From NCBI GenBank assembly GCA_008360955.1, contig LUCM01009174.1, positions 321,389 to 385,388 on the forward strand: a stretch of 64,000 nt of DNA, read 5' to 3'. The notes below the pieces were generated by a model. That model did not search any database, was not told the origin of the DNA, and saw nothing but the letters and a program-made list of their open reading frames with translations. This document shows, in pieces, positions 47,624 through 59,717 of this stretch. The position numbers and the translations under genes were made by a program. Position 1 is the stretch's first letter. Each line of letters starts with the position of its first letter. The DNA is from Fasciolopsis buskii (taxonomy: Eukaryota; Platyhelminthes; Trematoda; Plagiorchiida; Fasciolidae).

Positions 47624-48141
47624 TCATTGTTGGATAGGCGATTGAGAGTCAGCTCTACTAGAGTACTGGCTAAGGGATTCGGGCTCAAAATCGTTTTTTC
47701 CAATTTTTGGCAACCGCGGTTGTAGTATCCTACTTCGATGAGCGCATATGAAACAAAATTCAGAAATTGTCGTCTTTGAACTTTGAAGTAATTTCTGTAA
47801 ATATTTGCGATTTTCTTTTATGCCTTCTTTCCGTAGTGCAAAGGGCATCAAATTCCATGGGAAATGACTGTTTCCTTTTATTCGAGAATGAATGCATTTC
47901 GAATAGCATTTTCCCACGGTTCTTAGTTGAATCCTCACTAACGCCGATTTCAGAGCTAGACAAGTGCAACCACGCGCCAATCCACTTCATACCACTTCAC
48001 AGTGATGTGTTAAAACTTGAAATTCTTACCGCGCACGAGATATTTTCTGCACTTATTTGCGTTTATGCATACGGCCAAGATCGACATGCTTCCTGGAATA
48101 TGCAGAACAGAAGTCAAACGACGTACGTAAGCAATTTATGA
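47624..48141. other. Cluster of overlapping unassigned ORFs
   Basis: Three frames are open over the same half kilobase: plus 47767-48141 (124 codons), minus 47624-47980 (118 codons) and minus 47760-47990 (76 codons). None shows a known domain. A stop-poor stretch may reflect local base composition, or one real exon with shadows; I cannot tell which strand would be real. Confidence 0.15.
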
Positions 48142-49111
48142 TGGCTTCTCCAAGGCATCAGAGTCTAGCCCTGTGAGAAATGCCAAGGAGTTTTATGTTG
48201 TGAAGCACGGATTGATGAATGTGACGGTTAGGAATCTAGTAATAGGTATCGATTCAAGCGAAAAACTTCACCAAACGTTATCATCAAAAATCGATTTCGC
48301 TGGTCAGGTCACATGTGGCGTCTACCGTACTATGCATTGCACTTCATTCCTCCGGCAGAATGGATGTAGCCAAATGGAAGTCAGCAGATGACTTGGCACT
48401 GCGGAATCAAACAATAAACAGCGTACTTGGTTAAAGGGGGTGTATCAGATATCCGCGGTTGGAGTCAAACTAGTTGGATGGAAATTTTGAGGAACATGAA
48501 AGCAGATTGTGACCAGTAGCCCTCGTATAATCAATCTCAGTCGAATCGGAATGATTGAAAATCGTGTGTGCAGTCAAACTACATTCAGTGTTTTGACTGA
48601 CAAAACACTCCTTTATTTTTCCTCTTTCGTTATTTCACTCCCGGATTACTTTTTCTATTCATTCTTTCAGTAAACCGCGTAAAATGATGAAACGGCAACG
48701 GTGTGTGGGGTTCTCCCTGCTGTTTAAGACAGTGAGGAAGATGGTTATGTCCTAATATAACAAACTACGTCATTTTCAATTATGCACTGATTTTTAACTC
48801 TCTTGGCCAGAAACTTCAAACAACGTCGACGTTTAGCTTATGCGGTTCGGTGAACGCCCTACTCGCCATCGTCTACAGTAGACTTCGGGAACATTCGTCC
48901 TACTTCATTCTGATTCGCCAGAATAATTAGGGGACTGCCTGGGACACCGCGAAGGAAAGGAAAGAAAGTCAACACCAACGTAGAACCAGGATTGAGTTTG
49001 AAATTTTTCTGTAGTAGTCATAAACTCTTCGAGCTAACTGGAATAAAATAAGAACTGAAGTTGTTGATAAGCAGGATGCATATGCGATTGTCGCTTCGTA
49101 GATTTAAATTA

Positions 49112-49139
49112 GCTCCGACTGGGTCTTCCCAGTCGGAGC
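49112..49139 (+). repeat. Perfect 12-bp hairpin
   Basis: GCTCCGACTGGG and its exact complement flank the four-base loop TCTT. The stem is GC-rich in an AT-rich setting. It is too short for a microRNA precursor. It may be a palindrome from a decayed transposon end or a double-strand-break repair scar. Confidence 0.85.
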
Positions 49140-51791
49140 AAAATGACGATGCCAATTAGTCGTTCTATCTTTTGTTCTTTGCTCGTCTTGTGCGTAAAGC
49201 ACAATGGATGCTTAGTGCGGGTGATATATGCCAAGGGTAAAAAGCCATACCATGGATTCGTGGTTTTCTGTAGCAGGTGGAGTGTTGATACTGCTGTGGA
49301 TGTTTTGAAAATCGCAGCGAACACCCTCAAATTTCCATGAACGTTTTGTTAGAAATCAGTTCGGTTCCGGTATTGACAATCGCAACTTAGCAATAATGGG
49401 ATTTATTTTATCTTCTATTGGGAAAAGTCATTTTCTCGCGATGTGAAATGTAAAACACTGGGTCAACAATCAAGAAATTAGATTCAACATATCTATTTCG
49501 TAGTTCTTCAAAAAATGTAATGTTACTAGCTAAAGAATAACTATTTAGAAACCCCGAAGAAGTTCTTAGTTTGAACTTGGGCGTTTGCAGTGTGAATTCG
49601 TCAACTTCGTAACATGACTACCATATCGCAGTTTGAGGTCAGAATATACAACTGGTGATTCTAGCGCCCATTCCCTTGTGAGTTGGGCAACTTCATTTTG
49701 CCAATTGCACTACTGATAATCGGATAAGTAGCTAAAATAATACGACGTCATTTACAGTCTCATGTATTCGAGAAATACACAAATTTGGACTAGGAATTGT
49801 TTACCGTCAGCTTATCCTGATGTTGGTCACTGCCATCAGGTGTGTGGCCGACTTACTCGCAGACATGTCCCGTGAAGTTAGACTCCTGAATCTGTGGTGT
49901 AGCTTGAAGATCTGAGGATGTCTGTGGCAATATCCAACATATTAATCTCCGTACATGGCCATCATCTAACTCTGAAATTTAGTTGTTTTTGAAATTTGTG
50001 TTTGGCGGTTAATAAAATGATAATCTTCTTCATGTAGACAACATAATAATAGATGTACCGCACTTTCATTGATGTGGTTATACAAAGACCACTCGTCTGT
50101 GGGTTCGGCGTCTTCGTCGAGTGCTTCACATTTAGACCGTATTCATCTGTGCTGGTACAAAACATCATATATCGAACCAAAAATGTCCATTATTAGTCTT
50201 ATTTATATCCAAATGATACCCTTTAGTTGATTGATAGATACCAATGCAAAATCTTACAATATCCGGCAGCATATCACAGTTTAGATGTTTAAAAGTATTA
50301 CATTGGAGGTGGACGTGCGTACGAAGTTTAACAAATTTTGTCCAGAGTCCAATCATATCAGGTCATATGGGATTTAGGCAGTACTAAAGTCACACAGTCG
50401 TCAGTATACGGCCTAGTCAAATGGTCGCTAATTAACGTCCCACAGCTGTCAGGTATGAGTTCTAGCAACATCCAGTGCATGGAAAAAACGTGAAACATAT
50501 TGTGGATACAATGAGGAATCAGTCGGCGGTCGGATTCCACATAAAGCGTACTTTCCACCTATGTGTACTTTTACCCGAAAAACGCCAGACTGACGGAAAC
50601 TTAATCAACTCTGGAAGTCATGTTTTGCCAAATCCTGGTAGAACGAAACATGTTGCTTTCTTTCGGAGACACTGTCGCTTTTATATTGGCCGCTTTCTCA
50701 GAATGAAGGAACTATCTCCATTACCACAACGACATATTTCCCCCTATTCGGATCGCATTTATATTCAATCCGTTGATAATAGCTTTCTCATTTTATTCGT
50801 GCAAGAATAAACAACATGGATGGGAACAAGAGAGTGTGGAAACATCAACAGAGAATTTCCTTTTAAAAATGTTCATTTTGCAAGTGTCTTTTAAGGACAC
50901 CACATACCACTTATTCATCAACAAAATTAACGGGTCCCTTGATCAAATGACCAAGCAATTTGTATTATTAGTCAGGATAATAATATCCCTACTTTGTTAC
51001 TGCTAATAATTCATGCTGCACAACTGGTGAAAATTGGATCGTTTGAATATTAATCAAATCAATCTGGACGATTGCGCATGCAGCATGGACAATCATATGC
51101 GACAGGTTTATGGCAAAGATCTTCTGTCATGCAATTTCAATAGGAATGTAAGTAAATTTACGGTCACTTTTGTATTTTTTCTCAATCCATAAATTGTTTA
51201 ATTTTGTATCACGATGTAAATGGTGGCCTTATTTCGTTCAAAAAGCCGAAGAGGTTTGACCACAAGATGAACAATCCACCGATGTTTTTACATCAGCTTC
51301 TAACTGCAGTTGCCAAATATTCTGCTGGTTTTAGCTGAATGCTCCATTGGCACGGCAGCAAATTTAGCGCCTAACGCAGTTCGTTTAAGTTAACTTGACA
51401 CAAGGTCAACTTTGATATAAGTGGTGATGCTTCCTTAACTTAAGTGCTTTTGTTCATGATCGATCATAAGTGGTCGACCTCAGTCAACGCAAAATACCAC
51501 AAAATCAATAAATAATTATCAGTAGTCTATAAATACATATCCATTCGTGGGTTGAATGCTGGACAAGAAAAGCGGTTTTGATGGGCAAACCAATTTGTTA
51601 TCTTTTGTAAATTTAAAATTGCAAGGTCCCATGATAAATGCCTGCGAAATTTTCATGCTGCACTGAGGTTTCACTCATCATGTTCAGATGCATTTACCTA
51701 GACAACCAACGTGGCCCATGTTCAGTTGGCCTTATTATGTTGAGCGAACAATTAAAATAAAAGTTTGCAAATAAATTCACGGTTCTTTCTA

Positions 51792-51853
51792 ACATATATA
51801 AACACATATATGCATATATACATAAATGTATAGATATGTATGTATATATATAG
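51792..51853 (+). repeat. AT-rich microsatellite
   Basis: About 60 bases of alternating TA, CA and TG dinucleotides, largely self-complementary. It lies just left of the inverted-repeat pair beginning at 51907. Confidence 0.8.
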
Positions 51854-51906
51854 TTTCTTACCATAATCTAACTTGTTCCGTTATGGTTGTAACTCAGCTG
51901 TTTACT

Positions 51907-52085
51907 GAGTATTTCATAGAAGAACAACCACAGCGAGTCATTGATAACTGTCTATCAATTGGGTTGAGCTAATCGTGTAAACGAGGATAGAATACCGCCA
52001 GAGTAGATATTAGGTTGTAAGTACCATGTGGATGTATGAGCAAGCAAGCAGAGGATCCTGGTTGTGGTTCTTCTATGAAATACTC
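51907..52085. repeat. Inverted-repeat pair
   Basis: GAGTATTTCATAGAAGAACA at 51907 onward (arm to 51933) is matched on the opposite strand at 52058-52085 (GAGTATTTCATAGAAGAACC when reverse-complemented). The first 19 bases are identical and the rest nearly so. The spacer is about 124 bases. It could be a small foldback element or the remains of two opposed copies of one repeat. Confidence 0.8.
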
Positions 52086-52944
52086 GACGAGAAGCTTCCA
52101 AGCGCACTCGTGACGTTATAAATTAGCTTCTGATAAGGTATATCAATTCGGATTTTACACGTATGAAGATGTTTGGACACAAGAGATTACCGAGTGCACT
52201 TATCTGGCCGACGGCATTAAGCAAGAAACCGAAAGGCTAACTCCGCGGAAACTATATCCACTCATCCACATGCCACTTACAATAATTATATGTATGCTTA
52301 ATTATATATGTTGTCACGGTGATTTTGCATACTGCTATCACGAACATCCAGCTCGCAAACTGAGTGATATTTATCCTTTCTTATTCTAGTATACTTGAAA
52401 TTATATTTGTGTATAATCTGTGAAGTTGAAGTGAGCAATAAACTTTAGATAGGTAAAACATTTTCACTCCGACCAGCCGAAGGCGAACATTTTTAAATGT
52501 TTAAAATGGGTAGATTTGTTGCGATTTAAACTTTTTATGGATTTTTGAAATTTTTAATTGGTTCGTCAGACAAACAATCATTTGATCCGGTCGATAAACA
52601 GTATTGATTTTATCTCGATGATCAAGATCATCAACGAAGCAGTTTAAAAGGCGGTAATGTCTCTCTCTGTCGGCAGTTCCGAAAAAAATTCCTTAATGAG
52701 TACCACGTTTAACATTTTCATGCATACGCCGCGTGTTTATCTAGACCAAGCGATGACAATAATATCTTGCGTGTAAGTTGCATTCAACTGGAGACTGCCG
52801 AATCACGAATTTGACAAGCGGTTGTTAGATTCAAGCATGGTTACGTTTCCACCGATGGTTCAATATCAGAGGTAACTTCCAATTTTTGTCCCGTAAAGTC
52901 AAGCGCAAACGCCAAACTACAGACTATCTAATGGGATTGTTCTC

Positions 52945-53122
52945 TATTGCGAATGATATAATGGTACTAACACAGCGTTGTTCTTAGATGTAATTTGCCA
53001 GCGTTTCGACTACCGTGGGTAGTCTTTCTCAAAGCAAGTTTTACAATCAAATGCCCACGGTAGTCGAAATGTTGGCACATCACAACAACGCTGTGTTATT
53101 AACATTATATCATTCACAATTA
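52945..53122. repeat. Fold-back repeat, arms of about 70-75 bases
   Basis: Left arm 52945-53019 and right arm 53054-53122 are imperfect reverse complements: the left ends TTTCGACTACCGTGGG, the right begins CCCACGGTAGTCGAAA. Both carry ACACAGCGTTGTT, and both outer ends carry GAATGATATAAT. The loop is about 34 bases (TAGTCTTTCTC ... CAATCAAAT). Related single copies lie at 31515-31587 (arm) and 10351-10394 (loop). It resembles a small non-autonomous foldback element or two opposed copies of one retroposon end. It has no coding capacity. Confidence 0.82.
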
Positions 53123-53378
53123 AACCCAATACATGGCGCATCGTTTTTTCCCGATACAATCCTTACATCATTTGGTCCTGATAGGATTGTTCTCTCGTCA
53201 TTTCGGTAGACATAATTTCAACTATCTACTGCTGTTACTTGCATACTAGACCAGAAACAAATAGTTCTTCGTGCTCCCGTGAACAAAAGCCTTTTCTAAC
53301 TTTCATTGAAATGAATACCCAAATCAGGGATGGTCAATCCTTAATGCAGTCGAATATATTGTGGAGTTTTGCAGGACA

Positions 53379-53413
53379 AATATATGTACATATATGCATA
53401 TATGTATACACAG
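53379..53413 (+). repeat. AT-rich microsatellite
   Basis: Alternating purine-pyrimidine tract (aaatatatgtacatatatgc and following), self-complementary. Confidence 0.75.
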
Positions 53414-54623
53414 ACAAAAAATGTCGCACAGTGATCGTTTGTCATCAGCCGAGAGGAGTAAGGAAGAAACGACAGGCAAAAACACTTTGGGCACAGAGTA
53501 AGTGACATGCCGGTTCTTACATACTCTCCCTCCTCATTGTATGCTATCTGTTATCATCTACGGTTATACCATTTACCGAAACCAAGAGAGAGTTGGCAAA
53601 TCGTACATAGCGTTTTTGATTGAAACTCCTAAAGCAAATAGAGTTCTGAACTACTCAGAGCCTTGCAGCCTCCCGGAGGCCATTGCCTGTTTCCTCGGTT
53701 CCTGTGACTCTCACGAATGCTGAGTACAATCGGTCACAAACGTCAGCGAGCGAGTTTCGTCTACTTCATACTTCAATTGATGTTGATTTGCAACCTTATT
53801 TAGAGTTGATACCAGTCAGCCCGGCGGTAAGCTAAAAACATTTCAATTACGTTCTCTTACTTTAGTATGACAACGTCCGTTGCGACAAGACAGTGAGTAT
53901 GACTAATATAAATAAGGCTTCTTGAGACGCACAATCATTCGAAAGCATATCAAGCAGAGTTAATTTGGCGCAATCGCACCTGATCATGCCTAAACACTTG
54001 GAGATTGCACCAGTTTAATGTATTAGGTAAGTATTTTTTCAAACATTTTTAGTGCAAAATAAAAGGTAATTTTTTTCATTGTTTTTAATTAAAATTAACT
54101 GCACAAAGTCCACTGAAAGAAATCGAATCTTGCCGAGTCCTGAAGTCCTGAATGAGTCAAGCAAAACTGGCTAGTTCTCAGAAGTTGCACGCAGAATGGC
54201 CAGTCAGTTTGTTTCCTCATCGGTTTGTGTTGGCCCTAGGTTGTTTAAATGGTTTCACGAAAGTTTTCATTATCCTGCGTTATTAAAAAAATCAACTCAT
54301 CACCAAGAAACCAAGGAAATGTTGCATAGATGTTTTATTCTTGTTAGAAATCGTCAGCAGTGACTGCTCACGGCTTCGAAGGTGAAACGCGAACTCGGAT
54401 GAAACGATTATGAGTCGAATGCCTTAGCCCAGGTCAGTAAGTAACGATATACCTGGACTTGAACGAACAAAAAGCTTCGGAGTAGACGCGGCTTTGGCAC
54501 CCTACTGCTCCCGGGTAATGTTTGCTCCTGTATGTGTTGCTGTTATAATCTGATCCGGGTGCTTATCTGTTGCGGAAGCGACTATCGGCATTGCTCGACA
54601 GTAGTCAAGCGACTAAAATAGCT

Positions 54624-54641
54624 GCGGGTTTGGATCCACCC
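54624..54641 (+). repeat. tRNA-like B-box motif (possible SINE remnant)
   Basis: GCGGGTTTGGATCCACCC resembles a T-arm/B box. It sits in a GC-richer stretch (about 54360-54680) unlike its surroundings. No cloverleaf and no clear A box. A decayed tRNA-derived element is possible. Confidence 0.2.
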
Positions 54642-57600
54642 ACCGTCGGTTACTTTCCAATTGCCGCGACTTGCTTTCTGATAAATTGTGCCACATGAAA
54701 CACCAAATAGAATGAAGGCATTATGTAGTACAGTTTGTAATGTGGAGAGAATATGTTTAATCAGAACACTCCTAACTGTAAACCCTTTTCATGCATAACA
54801 ACCATCCTGTTGAAGTGCCCATTACGTTGTGTATTATCTTCGTCTGTTTACGAACAGTTTCCGTAGTATTCAGATCCAATTTTGACCGTTTGACATGCGT
54901 CATCCTTCCCCGACACCCGCTGACCACGAGTTGCTGGCATAGTTGTCTTCGGTTTGTTTTGTTTACACATTTTTGGCACGATATACGTGTACAACTATCA
55001 AAACGTGAGAACATCTAGTGGGTAGAATTAATTCAAGTGCACAACGTTATGGTATGTGAGCACTAGGGGAAGGAGGAAAGTGAGTAAACAGTATGCTGTG
55101 ACGGAAAGTATTCTTGGTTTCTGAGGTAACATTTTAGATGTAAGGAACGGATAGACTGAATCACAAGCTAACTACCAGGCCACATCGATTCGTCCGAGGA
55201 TTTCCGCCATTCCACACCGATGAGAATTCTGCAATGGTTTTGCAAAACCCAATTGCTGATACGTCTTGCAGTATTCAAATTGGTAGCTGTGCTAATGAGT
55301 CCTGACTGATTTAAAGATTACTGAGTTTTGCGGCCGACGACCGGGAAATCGATTCCATAATTACGAGAGTTCAGGGCTTAGTTGCTTGAAAATCAAAGGA
55401 GTCTCCTTCACTATGTCCAGTCATCTCAGTCGCGAATAATCTGTTGACTGCGGCTGATATAGTGCCATTTGACAATAAACTGATTTACACAAAAATTCAA
55501 GAAACGCTTGGCCAGTATTTCGAGATATGTTCATTTGCCTGATATCCGGTGAAAACCAGCATTCTGCCGTAAATTAGGTTAGAATCCAACATCCTTTAGC
55601 GGTCGAGAACAATGAAGCAACTTAATCAAAAGCAAGGTTATCATCAACAGAACGATTCAGGATTATTTGCAAAAGACAGTAGTGGAGAAAATCACAAGAC
55701 TGCTCCTAACATTTGATGATTCCGACAAAACTTGCTCGCAGCGCGGCAAACGTAATCTAATTTCTGCGCACAAACCAAGAGGTTAACCTTAAGTCTTCAG
55801 GATCAACATGCGTTTCCTCCGCGCTTCAGTGGCTTTCATCTCTATTCTGGTTTCTGGATAAAACCTTGGATAAAGGTTGTTGTAAAAAACACTTTTCGTC
55901 TTCGGGAATTGTAAGCATTCACGCACATAAGTTTATCTCAAATAGCTAGTGTTTATGTAACGTTTGTGACTATTGCACAAAGATTGTTCGTGAACCCCAC
56001 AAATACGACACTGGTCAACCCAGTGACGAGAAACGTTTGTACACGGGCAAAAAATTGCGATAAATTCAATTTGCCGTAAGTAAGTCATTTAGAAAGATAG
56101 TTTACGAGAATGTTTGCTAAGATACCACGGATTACACTGCTACACGAGTGACTTTTGATAAAAACAAGAAAATTTTCTCCAGGCAGGTGACCAGAAAAAA
56201 AACAGAAGAAATAAGAGACAAAAGGTAACTTTTGTTGTCTTATTTACGTCTGTTAGCGAGACCATTTCAAAGGAAAATTATAGGAAATTTTGACAGACCA
56301 ATTATGGTGTCTAGAAACTTGGAATGTGGTTCAACAAAGCGATTTCATTCTACCATAATCAGACAGGATTGAGACTACTAACGCATACATCCAAATATTA
56401 TATTGCAACCGTTTGAAAGTTATTCTGTCTTTGGCAAGGTGTACAAATGCTTTCCCATGTGAATAGCATGACCAAGTCCTAGGGCTACGGAAACTCGTTT
56501 TAATGCACACGGTAAGCCAGTCGAACGGCGGGAGGCCACATGGCGCAAACTTGGATAAACTTTCCCAATCTGACCAACTCTAATGTGGATATCATTGTTC
56601 AGTTTGAATGACCGAATTTATGAAACGTATTTGGCCAGCGAAGTGAATCACTGCCCGAGACTGCGATTGTGTATGAGAGTTGGAAACGACTCAGCATTTA
56701 CAATGTAACCTTACATCAATTTGAAAAAATGCTCATTAGAAGCCTCTGGCTGGAATCTCGGTAATATACTTACTGTTCGCATAATCAAACTAATTGACAA
56801 CCACTTAAGGTGTCAATGAAAGCGTCACCGAGTGTAAAATCACAGAAGGCTTTCTGTAAGATTTTGGCATCCAAACGTTCCGCTGTCATTATTTCTAATC
56901 CTAGTGCTTTTCAGTTTGACACCGGTAGATGACTTTGTTTGCAATGGAGCACATTAGACGGAAATCAATTAGGGAACATTAGAACAAGTTTTTTCCAGGT
57001 TAAAATCACGGTAAAATGACGGGAGGTTTCAATCGTGAAACCTGGTTCACGAAAGTCCGAATGTCTTTTTGATAGGTGAAGATGATGTGCGGTTACCATG
57101 CAGATTTATACAGAAAAGGCATTTTTAGGAATGTTCAATAAAGAGTTTTTATTTCTTACTAATGGTATTGATTAAAAATAAATAATCTTTCATCCAATTC
57201 ATGGACTTTGTCCGGTACCGATCACGAGCTTATTTGGGGATTTTCATTGAATTTATCGACATTCATTCGTCTGAATAGTATCGTCAATATTCTTGGTAAC
57301 ATTTTGTTTGTCACTGTTGAAGAAAAGAAACGCCTTCCATGCAAAATATCCTCGAACGTTTAATAGCAGAAAACGCCGAATTCTTCAATGCGCAGAGTAC
57401 AGACATGTTCAAGTAAGCAAAACGCATAGGCCTATGAATTTGTAATGTTTTGTGTTAAGCTTCTGTAAGTCACGGTATTCGCAAGTGATAATCCGCATGC
57501 CAATTTTTGGTGTTTATCTATCGCGACTTTCAAAATATCAACCGGCTACAGTCTAACCGAAGTGGCCTAGCAAAGAGTTGGTTATCTGTACTCATTCGGG

Positions 57601-59674
57601 CTAATTTCAGGGAACCGCTTCAAACTTTGACTTTCAAAACTAGGATTTCTTCCGTGTCATTAGCAGCGTCGATTGGCGATAACTCAATTCAATTTGATAA
57701 GCCGGGCGTCACCCAGTAAAGTACCAGGTACGCAAACGTGACGAGCCACGATAACCGCGAAAATAGTCGCATGTTGCCATGGCAATTATGTTAATTCATC
57801 TCTATGTCAAAACATACTATTGCGACCTGCCTAATCAAGAGTCGTTTCATTGAGACTGGAATCAGTAGTTCGAAAAAGCGCTTTGTTGTCTACTGATTCA
57901 ATATTGAGTGGACTAGTAAGTTTTCCCAGAATATTTATTAGGCAATAACTGGACAAACATGCCCGACTTTTGCCTTACTTTTAATGACAAAGCAGCGTGT
58001 TTGATGAGCACTCATTCCTGACCTAGACATAAATGGCACATCATTCTCCGCTCCATTTAATAACGCATTCCGATCTGATGCGATTTCAGTTTACCCCGAC
58101 TCCAAAAGAAATCAAAAGGTAGCGGAGTATCAACGAACCTAAGTGTTCATTCACCAGGATGAAATGTCATCGAGAACGTTGAATTAGCAACTTTTTTCAC
58201 TAAAGAATATATCCCCGACACAATTTTTTTACCCGCCAGGTTCAGCTCTATAACGACAAGTTATGGTCACTAAAACTGTTTAATAATAAATAAAGCTGTC
58301 GGGAAAACGCTGACGTTTAATGCTGACGTCGTACAACGAATGACCTTTAATCTGGCCAACAGCTGCTGACATTTGCCAGGAGCTGTGCAAAGTGTTTTGA
58401 TCGCGTGGATACAAGCAATGTAGCATGCCATCAAACGCAACATACATTCGACCTCGATATCTATGACATCAGTACATTTGTATGGTTTGTATAGTGTCAG
58501 CATGACTAGAGGGAAAGATGGCCAAATTGTTCAATTAGATTACATACTAACCGACCCAAGATGTGCAAATGTCTGAATAGCGCCACCCATGCGTAAGGTA
58601 TCGCAATCTGGCAGTCAGTATAAAATTTTCCTATGCAAAGGCGCCTAGTGATTGCGGAAGTTGAACGGATAACAAGTGATCTTTAAATGGAATCTCCGAA
58701 CACTTTTAGGCTTGGCACTGTTCTTCACTGAGTAGACCGAAATCGTTGCAGTTCCTCGAACTGTTTGGTCGCGTGGATTCTACTGTCGCGCTGGTGGGAA
58801 ATGTCCCTTGGTGTTCAAATCCGATTTAAACATTCCTATTTCGTATCGCTCGATCCTAAACGGTCAAACAGTATTATTTTTTAAAATCGCACCCACTTTA
58901 AAATAACCCTTGTTTGCAAAAAGGTCATAGGCTGTTTAATTTGAATATCATGGGGCTACACGATCGAATTTACGTTGGTGAATTGTTTCGAATTTACTTT
59001 GAACCATTTTTTGAAAGTTAGTTGATTTTTACCTCAAAAGGTTAGTTCCGTCGTAGAGGTAGTGAATAAAAGGCATACAAAGTGACTTTTCCCATACTTT
59101 CAATTGGAACAAGAGAATTTCAGCCTGGCTGGAAATAACCAGAAGCTGAAGACTCTAACGCTTCCAATAACCACGTGACTAGACGGAGGACAGCGACAAA
59201 ATATAGGTTACGCATTCTTCCAAATTTCAGCAACATGTTCCCGAAACTACCTTCACCTCGGATCCCACGAACTATAGCATGTTGTTGAATAATCGATCTA
59301 AGAAGTAATGTATAAAAAAAATGAAAAAACACTCGGAATTCTTAGCCGTTTGTGCAGTCCTTGTGTTTTTAGGGTGCCAGCTGGAAACAACGTGAACTAG
59401 GAAATGTGACTTATCATTGATTTGTATTTATTAATTTGCTCCAATAGTGTTCATTGTTTAATTAATATTATCCATGTGTGCGAGTTCAATTCTGTTAGGT
59501 GAGTCATAGGATAGATTGTTGAGTTTTCGTTAGTTACCAATTTGCTCAGTTCGATCAGTTTCGTTTACCCAATCGCCAGGAGTGTAAAAGGTCGAAAAAT
59601 AGCCTTTTGTAATCAGGTCGCACATCAGCTTGTAGAGCAGAAGGGTAATTCAGCTGAGAGTGCAAACCACCGGG

Positions 59675-59676
<2 letters not shown>

Positions 59677-59713
<37 letters not shown>
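59677..59713 (+). repeat. GT microsatellite
   Basis: Uninterrupted (GT)n of 37 bases. It generates the VCVCVCVC and HTHTHTHT stretches in the three ORFs that overlap it, which are therefore not credible genes. Confidence 0.95.
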
Positions 59714-59717
<4 letters not shown>

